64,000 bases of DNA from assembly GCF_000298315.2 (NCBI RefSeq), contig NZ_AEYE02000034.1:21032-85031 (forward strand). The letters are read 5' to 3'. Positions 36,241 to 44,591 of this stretch are shown piece by piece. The notes under the pieces are model-generated. The model worked only from the letters and a program-made list of their open reading frames with translations. It was not told the origin of the DNA and searched no databases. Positions within the stretch are counted from its first letter, which is position 1. Every line of letters starts with the position of its first letter. Position numbers and translations under genes: made by a program. Source of the DNA: Rhizobium grahamii CCGE 502 (GTDB lineage Bacteria; Pseudomonadota; Alphaproteobacteria; Rhizobiales; Rhizobiaceae).

Positions 36241-36591
36241 CTAGCGGCTGAACGGGCGAAGCCGGCGCAGACGGTTTGCTGCGTAGCCGAAAGCAACACC
36301 GACCATCGCGCCGAATGCCTTCACAAACGCATCTCCGAGCCTGGCATGGCGGCTGGCGGACAAATATTGCAGCAGTTCGATTGCAGCCGCACCGACGATC
36401 ATCAGGACCGCGCAGGTCCAGAACCGCCGAGGATAAGCGGTCACGAAAAGTCCGGCCATCAGCGTGAAGGCAAGTGCCCTGTCATAGTTTACCGGCATCA
36501 CGTCATGCGGCCTCATGCCGATCGGTGAAACGGTTACGAACAGAATAGCGCCAAGCCACAGCCACGCGGCTGCCTTTGTCAGTCGATCCAT
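36241..36591 (-). CDS. VanZ-like membrane protein
   Basis: 116 residues with four hydrophobic segments (AAAWLWLGAILFVTVSPIG, RALAFTLMAGLFVTAY, FWTCAVLMIVGAAAIELLQYL, FVKAFGAMVGVAFGYAANRL). The SP-R opening and the E-LLQ-x8-RHARLGDAFVKAFGAMVG block match VanZ-like proteins. The function in most hosts is unknown; some mediate glycopeptide tolerance or polymer processing. I chose the ATG at 36591, where the family match begins; the open frame runs on to 36936 with unrelated sequence and no clear ribosome site resolves it. Confidence 0.75.
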   Translation of the reverse strand: MDRLTKAAAWLWLGAILFVTVSPIGMRPHDVMPVNYDRALAFTLMAGLFVTAYPRRFWTCAVLMIVGAAAIELLQYLSASRHARLGDAFVKAFGAMVGVAFGYAANRLRRLRPFSR

Positions 36592-36884
36592 GAGGCGCAC
36601 GATAGCCGACCAGTGCTCCGGCCTCCAGTCAGCTGAAGTGCTGAAACCATTTTTGGGCGAGTATAATCGACACCTTGTCGTTTTCGCCGTTTTTATTGTT
36701 TTGGAACAATGGCCTAACCATCGTTGACGCTGCGGTAAGCCGAAGGAGGTAGCTGTCACGAAAAAGTGTTCTGGGTATATTGAAAACATCTTACTCGGTT
36801 GACTGTTGGGATTTTCTGCCTCCCCTTGTTGCGTTCTGTTTACCACCCGCGTCATGACCGGAACACGGCCCCAAAGAGGTGAGC

Positions 36885-37274
36885 ATGAACGAAAACGACG
36901 AACCGGAGTGGGAGCTTGACGAAGAGCTCTCGACATTGACCATCACCTTTCCGACGGATCCGCCGGTTGCCCTCGTTCTGGACGCCGAAGCAGTTTCGGA
37001 ACTCATCGAGGGTGCCGGCCAAGTCAGGGCAAAAATGCGAACGCCTCATTCTGAAGACTGGCAGGGAGGCCAAATGGTGGACGCCGTCCTCGATCCGCGC
37101 TGGCATTCGGAACCCGACGTCTTGCTGGAAGAATCCCTCCTTCACATTCGCGATCCCCGTTTCGGATGGTTGCACTATGCCCTTCCCCGCGAGTCCGCCA
37201 AGGCCTTGGGAAAGCTTCTTCTCCGCCAGGTGAAAGGAAGCGCCGAGGACGAGGAGCGACATCGGTCGAACTGA
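36885..37274 (+). CDS. Conserved hypothetical acidic protein
   Basis: 129 residues, acidic, with no signal or membrane segment. I do not recognise a family. The sequence is a mixed beta/alpha pattern (STLTITFPTDPPVALVLDAEAVSELIEGAGQ, VLLEESLLHIRDPRFGWLHYALPRESAKALGKLL). ATG 36885 is preceded by AGAGGTGAGC; a GTG at 36879 is the only alternative. It is followed by a strong terminator at 37420, so it seems monocistronic. Confidence 0.7.
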   Translation: MNENDEPEWELDEELSTLTITFPTDPPVALVLDAEAVSELIEGAGQVRAKMRTPHSEDWQGGQMVDAVLDPRWHSEPDVLLEESLLHIRDPRFGWLHYALPRESAKALGKLLLRQVKGSAEDEERHRSN

Positions 37275-37419
37275 TCGCGTACTCGCGCAAGGGTGGGGTA
37301 CCCTACCGCTTTTGCCTGACGTGCAATCAACGCCCGGTCGTGCTTTTATGATCCGGCAAGATGCGGAATTTGTTTCGGGTATCACTTCAGTATCTGCCAA
37401 ATGTTTCGAGAACAGACTA

Positions 37420-37450
37420 TGGCCCGCCTCTGGCGGGCCATTTGTTTTTT
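37420..37450 (+). terminator. Rho-independent terminator
   Basis: TGGCCCGCC and GGCGGGCCA form a 9-bp GC-rich stem around TCT, followed by TTTGTTTTTT. It ends the short hypothetical gene at 36885 and insulates the copper ATPase promoter. Confidence 0.9.
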
Positions 37451-37486
37451 CAATCGTTCCTGCCGCCAATTTGCCCGATATGTCCC

Positions 37487-37517
37487 TTGACCTTCCAATG
37501 GCTGGAAGGTCCATAAA
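37487..37517 (+). promoter_or_regulatory. MerR-family (HmrR/CueR-type) copper promoter
   Basis: TTGACC (-35, 37487-37492) and CATAAA (-10, 37512-37517) are separated by 19 bp, and the spacer holds the dyad ACCTTCC-N7-GGAAGGT (37490-37510). Over-long spacers with this dyad are diagnostic of MerR-type copper activators. The copper ATPase starts 40 nt downstream. The regulator gene is not in the window. Confidence 0.85.
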
Positions 37518-37556
37518 CATGTCTGACCCCAGGTCACGGGCAAGCAGGAGAAGCGC

Positions 37557-40052
37557 ATGAAGACCCCGCACGGCCACCATGGCCATCACTTCCATGATCA
37601 CGACGCCGCAGACATCCATCATGTCGTGCGTGATCCAGTCTGCGGCATGACCGTTGATCCAGAGGCCGGCAAACCCTCTCTCCAGTACGGCGGGGTCATC
37701 TACCATTTCTGCTCTGAAGGCTGCCGCCAAAAATTTGAAGCCACACCGGAAGTCTACCTGACATCAACGGATCCGGTTTGCGGAATGTCGGTCAGTCGCG
37801 CCACGTCAAAATATATGCTGAAGGATCACGGAACACGGGTTTATTTCTGCTCGGCCGGTTGCCAGGCAAAGTTCGAGGCTGATCCTGCGGGATATCGCAA
37901 CGAAAGCAGCGCTTCCGCAACGCCGATGCCGAAAGGTACGCCTTATACCTGCCCCATGCATCCCGAAGTCGTCAGCGATCGACCGGGCGACTGCCCGAAA
38001 TGTGGCATGGCGCTGGAACCGATGGGCGTTCCACCAGCGGACGAAGGCAAAAGCCCGGAGCTTCTCGATTTCACCCGACGGCTCTGGGTGAGCGCCCTGT
38101 TCTCGTTACCTCTGCTCGCGATCAGCATGGGTCCGATGGTCGGGCTGCCATTGCGAGAAGCCATCGGCGAACCGCAAGCCACATTTGCCGAACTCATCCT
38201 CGCTACGCCTGTCGTGCTTTGGGCCGCCCTGCCCTTCTATCGTCGTGCATTGATGTCCCTGGTCAACCGAAGCCCGAACATGTGGACGCTCATCGGCCTC
38301 GGTGTCGGTACGGCCTATCTCTATAGTGTCATCGCGGCGCTGGCCCCTGATTTCTTCCCACATTCGATCCGTCAGCATGGTGACGTCGTCCCGGTTTATT
38401 TCGAGGCGGCATCCGTCATCGTTGCCCTGGTATTTGTCGGCCAGGTCCTCGAACTGAAAGCCCGCGAGAAGACAGGATCGGCAATACGGGCGCTCCTTGA
38501 TCTTGCGCCAAAGACGGCCCGCCTCATCCGATCTGATGGTTCCGAATCCGATATTGCGGTCGACGACGTCAGGCTCGGCGACCTCGTCCGTGTTCGTCCC
38601 GGCGAGCGTGTCCCCGTCGACGGCTCCGTCAGCGAGGGGCAATCGACAGTCGACGAGTCAATGATTTCTGGGGAGCCGATACCGGTCGAAAAGCAGCCCG
38701 GCGATGCGGTCATTGGCGGGACGATGAACAGGACCGGGACATTCGTGCTGATCGCCGAAAAGGTTGGCGCCGACACCACACTGTCACGCATTGTCGATCT
38801 CGTCGCCAAAGCACAGCGGTCCCGTGCACCAATCCAAAGTGCAGTCGATCGCGTCTCCAGCGTCTTCGTCCCAACGGTTGTCGCCGCTGCAGTCTTGGCC
38901 TTCGTCGCCTGGAGCGTGGTCGGACCGGAACCGCGCTTGGCGCATGCCATCCTGGCAGCCGTGGCAGTTCTCATCATTGCATGCCCGTGCGCGCTCGGAC
39001 TTGCCACGCCGATGTCGATCATGATCGCAACCGGGCGCGGGGCACGCGAAGGTGTCCTCCTCAAGGATGCAGAAGCGCTCGAACGCTTTGCCCGCGTGGA
39101 CACCCTGATCGTCGACAAGACCGGAACACTGACCGAAGGCAAGCCCAGGCTGACCGACGTGGTGCCGTTCGGTGACGTCGACGAGACCCGCCTGCTTGCG
39201 CTTGCCGCCGGTCTTGAACGCGGGTCGGAACATCCGCTGGCGGAGGCCATTGTCTCTGGCGCGCAGGAGCGCAACGCTAATGCGATTGCCATCAGCGGTT
39301 TTGAGTCAAGGACCGGCAAGGGGGTTTCAGGCAAAGCGGGAGAAATACGCGTCACGCTCGGCAATGCCGCGATGATGCGCGATCTGGGCATCGACCTTGC
39401 GCCCCTTAGCGAGAAAGCGCAGGCGCTGCGCGACGAGGGCAAGACAGTGATGTTCGTGGCGATCGATGAGCGGCTAGCCGGCTTGCTGGCGGTTGCCGAC
39501 CGGGTCAAACAGACCACGGAATCAGCCATAAGAGCGCTCCACCAGACCGGTCTGAAAGTCATCATGGCCACCGGCGACAACGAGCGGACGGCACGTGCCG
39601 TCGCCTCAAGTCTTGGCATCGATGAGGTCCATGCCGATGTTCTGCCTGAGGGCAAGAAGGCCTTGGTCGATCAATTGCGGTCGAGAGGCGCCGTCGTCGC
39701 GATGGCAGGAGACGGTGTCAACGATGCCCCCGCGCTCGCAGCCGCCGACGTCGGCATAGCGATGGGGACGGGTGCCGACGTTGCGATGGAAAGTGCCGGC
39801 ATCACCCTCGTGAAGGGGGATCTCAACGGGATCGTCAGGGCACGGCGGCTTGCGGCGGTCACCATGCGCAATATCCGCCAGAACCTCGGCTTTGCCTTCG
39901 GCTACAACGCTCTCGGCGTACCCCTGGCTGCCGGTCTTCTCTATCCCATCTTCGGTCTTCTCTTGTCCCCGATGATCGCCGCTGCCGCGATGAGCCTGTC
40001 CTCCGTGTCCGTCATTGCCAATGCGCTGCGCCTGCGCTACGCCAGGCTATAG
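37557..40052 (+). CDS. copA: Copper-translocating P1B-type ATPase with twin YHS domains
   Basis: 831-residue inner-membrane Cu(I) exporter. The N terminus is His-rich (nine His in the first 22 residues), then two YHS-like metal domains (C29/C52/C56 and C75/C98/C102) and a heavy-metal-binding domain ([27 protein letters not shown]132, C146, C149). These replace the usual HMA domains. The core has C476-P-C478 in the membrane, D520 in [15 protein letters not shown] and a [10 protein letters not shown] hinge. A GGAGAAGCGC ribosome site precedes the ATG. The upstream MerR-type promoter predicts copper induction. Called actP in some rhizobia. Confidence 0.95.
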   Translation: MKTPHGHHGHHFHDHDAADIHHVVRDPVCGMTVDPEAGKPSLQYGGVIYHFCSEGCRQKFEATPEVYLTSTDPVCGMSVSRATSKYMLKDHGTRVYFCSAGCQAKFEADPAGYRNESSASATPMPKGTPYTCPMHPEVVSDRPGDCPKCGMALEPMGVPPADEGKSPELLDFTRRLWVSALFSLPLLAISMGPMVGLPLREAIGEPQATFAELILATPVVLWAALPFYRRALMSLVNRSPNMWTLIGLGVGTAYLYSVIAALAPDFFPHSIRQHGDVVPVYFEAASVIVALVFVGQVLELKAREKTGSAIRALLDLAPKTARLIRSDGSESDIAVDDVRLGDLVRVRPGERVPVDGSVSEGQSTVDESMISGEPIPVEKQPGDAVIGGTMNRTGTFVLIAEKVGADTTLSRIVDLVAKAQRSRAPIQSAVDRVSSVFVPTVVAAAVLAFVAWSVVGPEPRLAHAILAAVAVLIIACPCALGLATPMSIMIATGRGAREGVLLKDAEALERFARVDTLIVDKTGTLTEGKPRLTDVVPFGDVDETRLLALAAGLERGSEHPLAEAIVSGAQERNANAIAISGFESRTGKGVSGKAGEIRVTLGNAAMMRDLGIDLAPLSEKAQALRDEGKTVMFVAIDERLAGLLAVADRVKQTTESAIRALHQTGLKVIMATGDNERTARAVASSLGIDEVHADVLPEGKKALVDQLRSRGAVVAMAGDGVNDAPALAAADVGIAMGTGADVAMESAGITLVKGDLNGIVRARRLAAVTMRNIRQNLGFAFGYNALGVPLAAGLLYPIFGLLLSPMIAAAAMSLSSVSVIANALRLRYARL

Positions 40053-40164
40053 GAGATAGCGCGGCGACCATCAGGGCTTCCCGCTCTCCGCGCGCCCCAT
40101 GACCAATTCCATCTTTTTTTCGGGGCGCGGGAATAAATCGGCGCGGGCATCCGTATACTCAATC

Positions 40165-40704
40165 ATGGAACGGAAAGAACGCTCATTCGATGTCATTGGT
40201 CAGCTCGCAGCGCTTCGCCGCTACGCGCGCTCGCTCGTGCGCAATTCGGATGACGCCGAAGATCTCGTTCACGACGCACTGGTGCGGGCCTATGAGAAAA
40301 AGCAGAGCTTCCGTCGCGGCGGCAATCTCAGGACCTGGCTTCTTTCGATCATGCATAACGCCCACATCGATCGGGTGCGCCAGAACCGCTCGCTTGCCCG
40401 CAGGCACGACGAGGCAGCCGTTGACGCGGACCAGTCAATAGAAGCTGGCCAGGAACACGCCGTGCGCCTGCAGCAGGTGCGAGATGCGTTCTTCAAGCTT
40501 CAGGAGGAGCAGCGCGAGGCACTACACCTGGTGGCAATCGAAGACCTTTCCTACCAGGAAGCGGCGGCAGCCCTTGGAATTCCGATCGGCACGTTGATGT
40601 CGCGCATTTCGCGTGCTCGTGCCCAGCTGCGGGAATTCGAGGAAAAGACACCACGTGCGCCAAATTTGAGACTGATCGGAGGGAACGGCAATGAAGGCAA
40701 TTGA
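40165..40704 (+). CDS. ECF-family RNA polymerase sigma factor
   Basis: 179-residue group 4 sigma factor. Region 2 spans LRRYARSLVRNSDDAEDLVHDALVRAYEKKQSFRRGGNLRTWLLSIMHNAHIDRVRQ; region 4 is FFKLQEEQREALHLVAIEDLSYQEAAAALGIPIGTLMSRISRARAQL. The ATG at 40165 places region 2 at the usual distance; the open frame reaches 40099 but that extension is unrelated. It overlaps the anti-sigma gene by 14 nt, so the pair is translated together. Confidence 0.93.
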   Translation: MERKERSFDVIGQLAALRRYARSLVRNSDDAEDLVHDALVRAYEKKQSFRRGGNLRTWLLSIMHNAHIDRVRQNRSLARRHDEAAVDADQSIEAGQEHAVRLQQVRDAFFKLQEEQREALHLVAIEDLSYQEAAAALGIPIGTLMSRISRARAQLREFEEKTPRAPNLRLIGGNGNEGN

Positions 40705-41458
40705 TCCTGTCATCGACGTTGATCTCGACGCCTATGTCGATGGGCAACTCGACGTGGCGAGACGCATCCAGGTCGAGACCTTCCTCTCCGAGAACCCGAT
40801 AATCGCGGCAAAGGTCATGGCAGACCTCAGCATGCGTGGGGAATTGCGCCTGGCACTTGCCAGCGAAAGTGCCTTCGGCCGTCCGGAGACCCGCGACGCG
40901 GCGAGACGGCTGGAGCGTGGACTTGCCTATGGCCGGTTCCTGCACTCGGTCCAGCGGATTGCAGCCGTCGGCATCCTGGTGGCTGCCGGCTGGATTGCCC
41001 ACACCTCGTTCGGTGCGTTCACGGCAACTGAGGTCGCTGCCTCTGTTCCTGCGCCCGCCTACGTCGAGGACGCGGTGCGCGCCTATCAGACCGCGTTGCT
41101 GCGCCAATCCGTCCCATCACAGACGGTGGCAGGCTACAAGCCGGAGGACATTCGCGCCGCAACGGCAATCGTCATGCCGCAACTGCCTGATGATTGGGCG
41201 ATCACCGACGTTCAGATTTTCCCGTCCGAGTTCGGTCCGAGCGTCGAGATGGCCATCAAGACCGCACAGGGCAAGCCGCTCTCGCTGTTTGCCGTACGGC
41301 CAGGTGGCTTTGCCGTGCTGCCTGTTCACCATGTCGCGCTTCATAGCGCGGAAGCGGCCTACTGGCAGATCGGCGATGTAGCCTATGCGCTGGTGGCCGG
41401 CGATCGTGACATCAATCTGGATGTGGCAGCCGACAATCTCGCCCGCACCCTCTATTAG
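40691..41458 (+). CDS. Membrane anti-sigma factor
   Basis: 255 residues. The N terminus (VDLDAYVDGQLDVARRIQVETFLSENP) matches the anti-sigma zinc-finger-like helical domain that binds ECF sigma factors, without a clear HxxxCxxC. A single membrane helix follows (IAAVGILVAAGWIAHTSFG), then a periplasmic domain (VMPQLPDDWAITDVQIFPSEFGPSVEM). Starting inside the sigma gene supports the partner assignment. The signal sensed is unknown. Confidence 0.85.
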   Translation: MKAIDPVIDVDLDAYVDGQLDVARRIQVETFLSENPIIAAKVMADLSMRGELRLALASESAFGRPETRDAARRLERGLAYGRFLHSVQRIAAVGILVAAGWIAHTSFGAFTATEVAASVPAPAYVEDAVRAYQTALLRQSVPSQTVAGYKPEDIRAATAIVMPQLPDDWAITDVQIFPSEFGPSVEMAIKTAQGKPLSLFAVRPGGFAVLPVHHVALHSAEAAYWQIGDVAYALVAGDRDINLDVAADNLARTLY

Positions 41459-41481
41459 CTAGTTCAACCGAGGAGATCAGT

Positions 41482-42198
41482 ATGAACCCGACCAATCCGC
41501 GTTTTGGCTACGGCTCGGCCGCTGGCTCGCAGGCGCTGTTCGACGAAGGCCTGCGCCAGCATATGCTGCGCGTCTACAATTACATGGGTCTTGGCCTCAT
41601 CATCACCGGTATCGTAGCGCTCGTTGTTGGCAGCACGCCGGCACTCTACGTGCCAATCTTCCAGTCGCCGCTGAAGTGGGTCGTCATGCTTGCCCCGCTC
41701 GCATTCGTCTTCTTCTTCTCCTTCAAGCTCCAGACCATGTCAGCCAGTGCCGCCCAAATGACCTTCTGGGCGTTCTGCGCAGTCATGGGCCTGTCGCTCG
41801 CGTCGGTCTTCCTGGTGTTCACAGGCACCAGCATCGCCCGGACATTCTTTATCGCCGCAACCATGTTTGGTGCGACGAGTGTCTACGGCTACGTGACCAA
41901 GAAGGATCTTTCCCGCTTTGGCTCATTCCTGATGATGGGTCTGATCGGCGTCGTCATCGCGAGCATCGTCAATATTTTCCTGGGCTCAAGCGCCCTGCAG
42001 TTTGCGATCTCCGTCATCGGCATCCTCGTCTTCGTCGGTCTGACCGCTTACGACACGCAGAATATCAAGGAGCAGTACTCCGAAAACTACGATCAGGAAT
42101 CAAACCAGAAGCTTGCCGTCTTCGGCGCGCTCTCGCTCTACCTGAACTTCGTCAACATCTTCCAGCTTCTCCTCAATTTCACGGGGGAGCGGGAGTAA
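41482..42198 (+). CDS. Bax inhibitor-1/YccA family membrane protein
   Basis: 238 residues with seven hydrophobic segments; starts RHMLRVYNYMGLGLIITG and has the family features FWAFCAVMGLSLASVFLVFTG, FGATSVYGYVTKKDLSRFGSFLMMGLIGVV and YDTQNIKEQYSENYD near the C terminus. A good GGAGATC ribosome site precedes the ATG. Members act as inner-membrane ion-leak or protease-associated proteins. It is 24 nt after the anti-sigma gene and may belong to the same unit, whose transcription ends at 42291-42319. Confidence 0.92.
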   Translation: MNPTNPRFGYGSAAGSQALFDEGLRQHMLRVYNYMGLGLIITGIVALVVGSTPALYVPIFQSPLKWVVMLAPLAFVFFFSFKLQTMSASAAQMTFWAFCAVMGLSLASVFLVFTGTSIARTFFIAATMFGATSVYGYVTKKDLSRFGSFLMMGLIGVVIASIVNIFLGSSALQFAISVIGILVFVGLTAYDTQNIKEQYSENYDQESNQKLAVFGALSLYLNFVNIFQLLLNFTGERE

Positions 42199-42290
42199 GG
42201 GGACAAGCGCTTCTGGGGGCAATGGAAGCGCTCGGGCGCCCGGTTCGCACTCTGTGACAGGATGGCGGACCGGGTGCTCACCTCAAGGAA

Positions 42291-42319
42291 ACGGCCGGGC
42301 TTTACCCGGCCGTTTTTTT
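42291..42319 (+). terminator. Rho-independent terminator
   Basis: ACGGCCGGG and CCCGGCCGT pair perfectly around CTTTA, followed by TTTTTTTG. It serves the BI-1 gene; an A-rich stretch on the other side lets it also act on the convergent minus-strand gene. A second hairpin AGCGCTTC/GAAGCGCT sits just upstream at 42206-42232. Confidence 0.92.
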
Positions 42320-42327
42320 GCGTCCGA

Positions 42328-43458
42328 TCAGATGATCCCCCAGGCGCGATAGCGCCCTCGCCCGGTAATTTCGCGGATCCCGATGTCGTTCAGAAGATTG
42401 AGCGCCCCCCGGCTGGTCACCCGCAACTCGCGTGCCACCATTGCCGAAGACACCATTGGTCGCGACAGGACGAAATCAGCTAGCTGCGGCAGACTGCTGT
42501 TCGAACGGCGGTCCCTGAAGCGGATTTCCATCTGCGTGCGCGCCAGGACCAGACGATCCATTTCCTTCAGGCCGGCAGCAGCGCTTTCCACCATCGCTTC
42601 CAGAAACGCCTGCAACCTGGTCAGCCGGTCGCGCGCCCGCCTCTTTTCGTGCCGCACCATCTTCAGGCCGGCATAGAAGGCAAAGAGGTGGGAGGTGACC
42701 TTGCCGCGGGAGCGCAGGTAGCTCGAGACAAGGAGGCCGCCAAGCCAGTGCTGGCGACGCAGCGGCTCGATCCGCTCCCAGGCTTCGAAGATCACGGCCG
42801 CACCCAATGTGGCGGGAAGCGCGTCTGCAATGGCGATCGTCTTGCGCCAGGCGCGAAGCCGGGCAGCTTCGTCCCATTCCTCATCGTCGAACAGGCCGAG
42901 CGGATCATCAATGCGTTTTTCCTGGGTCTGGTCACGTTGCTCAGCCGGTGCTGCCGCTGCAGCATTGTGATGGCTGTCCAACAGCCGCTGTGAGCGCTCC
43001 AGGATGGCATCGATCTCCGCCAACTCGGCGGAAAGCACATCGTCATGGACATCCTCCTCCGCCTGCCAGGCGACCGGTTCGGCGAACTTCGTTGCACCGC
43101 TGCCCTCTCCTTCCACGCCACTGGCAAGGATTGCGAGACCGGATGGGCTCAATGCCCAGTCTGGTGGGGCGTACCATAGGCGCCTTCGCAGACGAAGGAC
43201 CGCGTGTGCGATCGTCAATTCGTGACTGGGCGCGCGCGTGTCCATATGGGCGTCGTGCAGGACCAGGTCCTCCACGTGAACAAGCTCGCCCGCAACCCAA
43301 AGAGCACCAACCGCATCGAAGAAGTGTCTGCGTTCGCCAAAACCGTCGGCGACTGATGCACGCGCCGCGCGTTCGTCCAACCTCGCCAGACTGTCCTCGG
43401 CCTGAACGACAGCGGGCACCAGGCTGATCAGCAGCGGACTGTCGATTTCATAGCGCAT
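42328..43458 (-). CDS. RHE_PE00001-type plasmid protein with C-terminal HTH (DUF1612)
   Basis: 376 residues. The C terminus has a winged-helix/HTH region (QLADFVLSRPMVSSAMVARELRVTSRGALNLLNDIGIREITGRGRYRAW) and the middle a conserved helical segment (LGAAVIFEAWERIEPLRRQHWLGGLLVSSYLRSRGKVTSHLFAFYAGLKMVRHEKR). This is the RHE_PE00001/DUF1612 type found on rhizobial plasmids, often near repABC genes. It lies where repC would be expected but has no RepC features. A DNA-binding, possibly replicon-regulatory role is likely; the function is unknown. Confidence 0.8.
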   Translation of the reverse strand: MRYEIDSPLLISLVPAVVQAEDSLARLDERAARASVADGFGERRHFFDAVGALWVAGELVHVEDLVLHDAHMDTRAPSHELTIAHAVLRLRRRLWYAPPDWALSPSGLAILASGVEGEGSGATKFAEPVAWQAEEDVHDDVLSAELAEIDAILERSQRLLDSHHNAAAAAPAEQRDQTQEKRIDDPLGLFDDEEWDEAARLRAWRKTIAIADALPATLGAAVIFEAWERIEPLRRQHWLGGLLVSSYLRSRGKVTSHLFAFYAGLKMVRHEKRRARDRLTRLQAFLEAMVESAAAGLKEMDRLVLARTQMEIRFRDRRSNSSLPQLADFVLSRPMVSSAMVARELRVTSRGALNLLNDIGIREITGRGRYRAWGII

Positions 43459-43607
43459 TGTTAGCTATTTCTATTTCCCCGCAACGGAACTCAAATCACC
43501 CTTAACTTCACTCATGGATGGCATGATTTGCCAGTGTTTGAACAGGGGTTCGGTGGCCGATTTTGCAGGAGCAGTGGACACGCCACGAGTAGGCCAACGC
43601 GATTGCG

Positions 43608-44591
43608 TTACTTTACGTTTCTGAACGCATCATAGAGTTCATCGAGCCGGCCTGAGAGATAGTCGCCGAATTCAGCCGCATCTCCCGTCTTCAGCGCGAT
43701 GGTGCACGAATCCCCGGTTTTGCGGATACGACCCCTGATTTTGCTGTCTTGCTTCGGCGTCCAGTCAAATTCGGTCGCCTCCTGCTTCTCGGGCTTCCTT
43801 GCCAGCTCCGCGACCACCAGGTCGAAGCGACGATCCGTGTCCTCGCGCGCAAATCTTTCCGATGCGAGCAACGTCCGCAACCTCGAAGCTGTTGCGCTGG
43901 TCCAGCCTTGCGCGAGGGCAAGCCACTTGCGGCGTCCGGCGGCTGGAGCAGCTCCGATGGCAACAATGACGTCCATGGGAATGGCCTTGGCAACCGAGAT
44001 CAGCTTCGACAGTTCCGTCTTGTCGGTTGACAACGCCTTCATAATCAGAGGTCGCTCGAACCCCTTGCTCTCGAGATTGAATGCAAATACGGCGCGCTCG
44101 ACATAGGACAGGTTGCGTCGCGCGGAGTTTTCGATCCCTTGCGCAATAACGACGTCGACATCATCGAGCTTTCGGATGATGGCCTGGACCTTTCGCCCGA
44201 GCAGTCGAACGGCCTGAAGTCGACGGTGGCCGTAGACCACCTGGTAGCGCTTGTCGTCATCAGGATGAACCCGAACGAGGATAGGCACCTCCTGCCCATT
44301 CTCCCCGATCGAATGGACCAGTTCGTCGTCGAGGTTCCGTGGCATGTCCGCCAGCCGGTCCCTGACAAAGGACATGTCGATGGCATCAGGTTCGAGTTCG
44401 ACAACGCGCTCGCCCGACAGCAGCGCCTGCTGCATGGCGCGGCTTTCCTCCTCCATGCGTCCAAGCGTCAACGCCATCGAACGCACCGGGCCGGCAGGCC
44501 CACGAGTGGAACCGTCTTCATCGAGGTTGGCCGCGGCCAACTCCTGTGCGGTATCATCGAACAATCCCTTCAGTCGATCCCGTCTGCTCAT
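43608..44591 (-). CDS. repB: Plasmid partition protein RepB (ParB family)
   Basis: 327-residue centromere-binding ParB homologue of the repABC type. The core is present: VPILVRVHPDDDKRYQVVYGHRRLQAVRLLGRKVQAII (ParB N-domain, GHRR arm), SYVERAVFAFNLESKGF and KTELSKLISVAKAIP (HTH), with a C-terminal dimer region ending LDELYDAFRNV. The ATG at 44591 overlaps repA's stop by 4 nt, as usual in these operons. Uniquely, a parS-like palindrome (44526-44541) sits inside its own 5' coding region. Confidence 0.94.
   Translation of the reverse strand: MSRRDRLKGLFDDTAQELAAANLDEDGSTRGPAGPVRSMALTLGRMEEESRAMQQALLSGERVVELEPDAIDMSFVRDRLADMPRNLDDELVHSIGENGQEVPILVRVHPDDDKRYQVVYGHRRLQAVRLLGRKVQAIIRKLDDVDVVIAQGIENSARRNLSYVERAVFAFNLESKGFERPLIMKALSTDKTELSKLISVAKAIPMDVIVAIGAAPAAGRRKWLALAQGWTSATASRLRTLLASERFAREDTDRRFDLVVAELARKPEKQEATEFDWTPKQDSKIRGRIRKTGDSCTIALKTGDAAEFGDYLSGRLDELYDAFRNVK
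44526..44541. promoter_or_regulatory. parS-like site inside repB
   Basis: GTTGGCCGCGGCCAAC, a perfect 16-bp palindrome fitting the repABC parS consensus GTTNNCNGCNGNNAAC. It is identical to the site upstream of repA and lies 50-65 nt after the repB start. Confidence 0.8.

Noticed and set aside
38396-39655. 419-codon minus-strand frame
   Set aside because: Antisense to the copper ATPase; Ser/Arg/Ala-rich shadow composition.
42328-43458. Gene downstream of repB as repC
   Set aside because: Position fits, but the sequence is of the RHE_PE00001/DUF1612 type with a C-terminal HTH and lacks RepC features.
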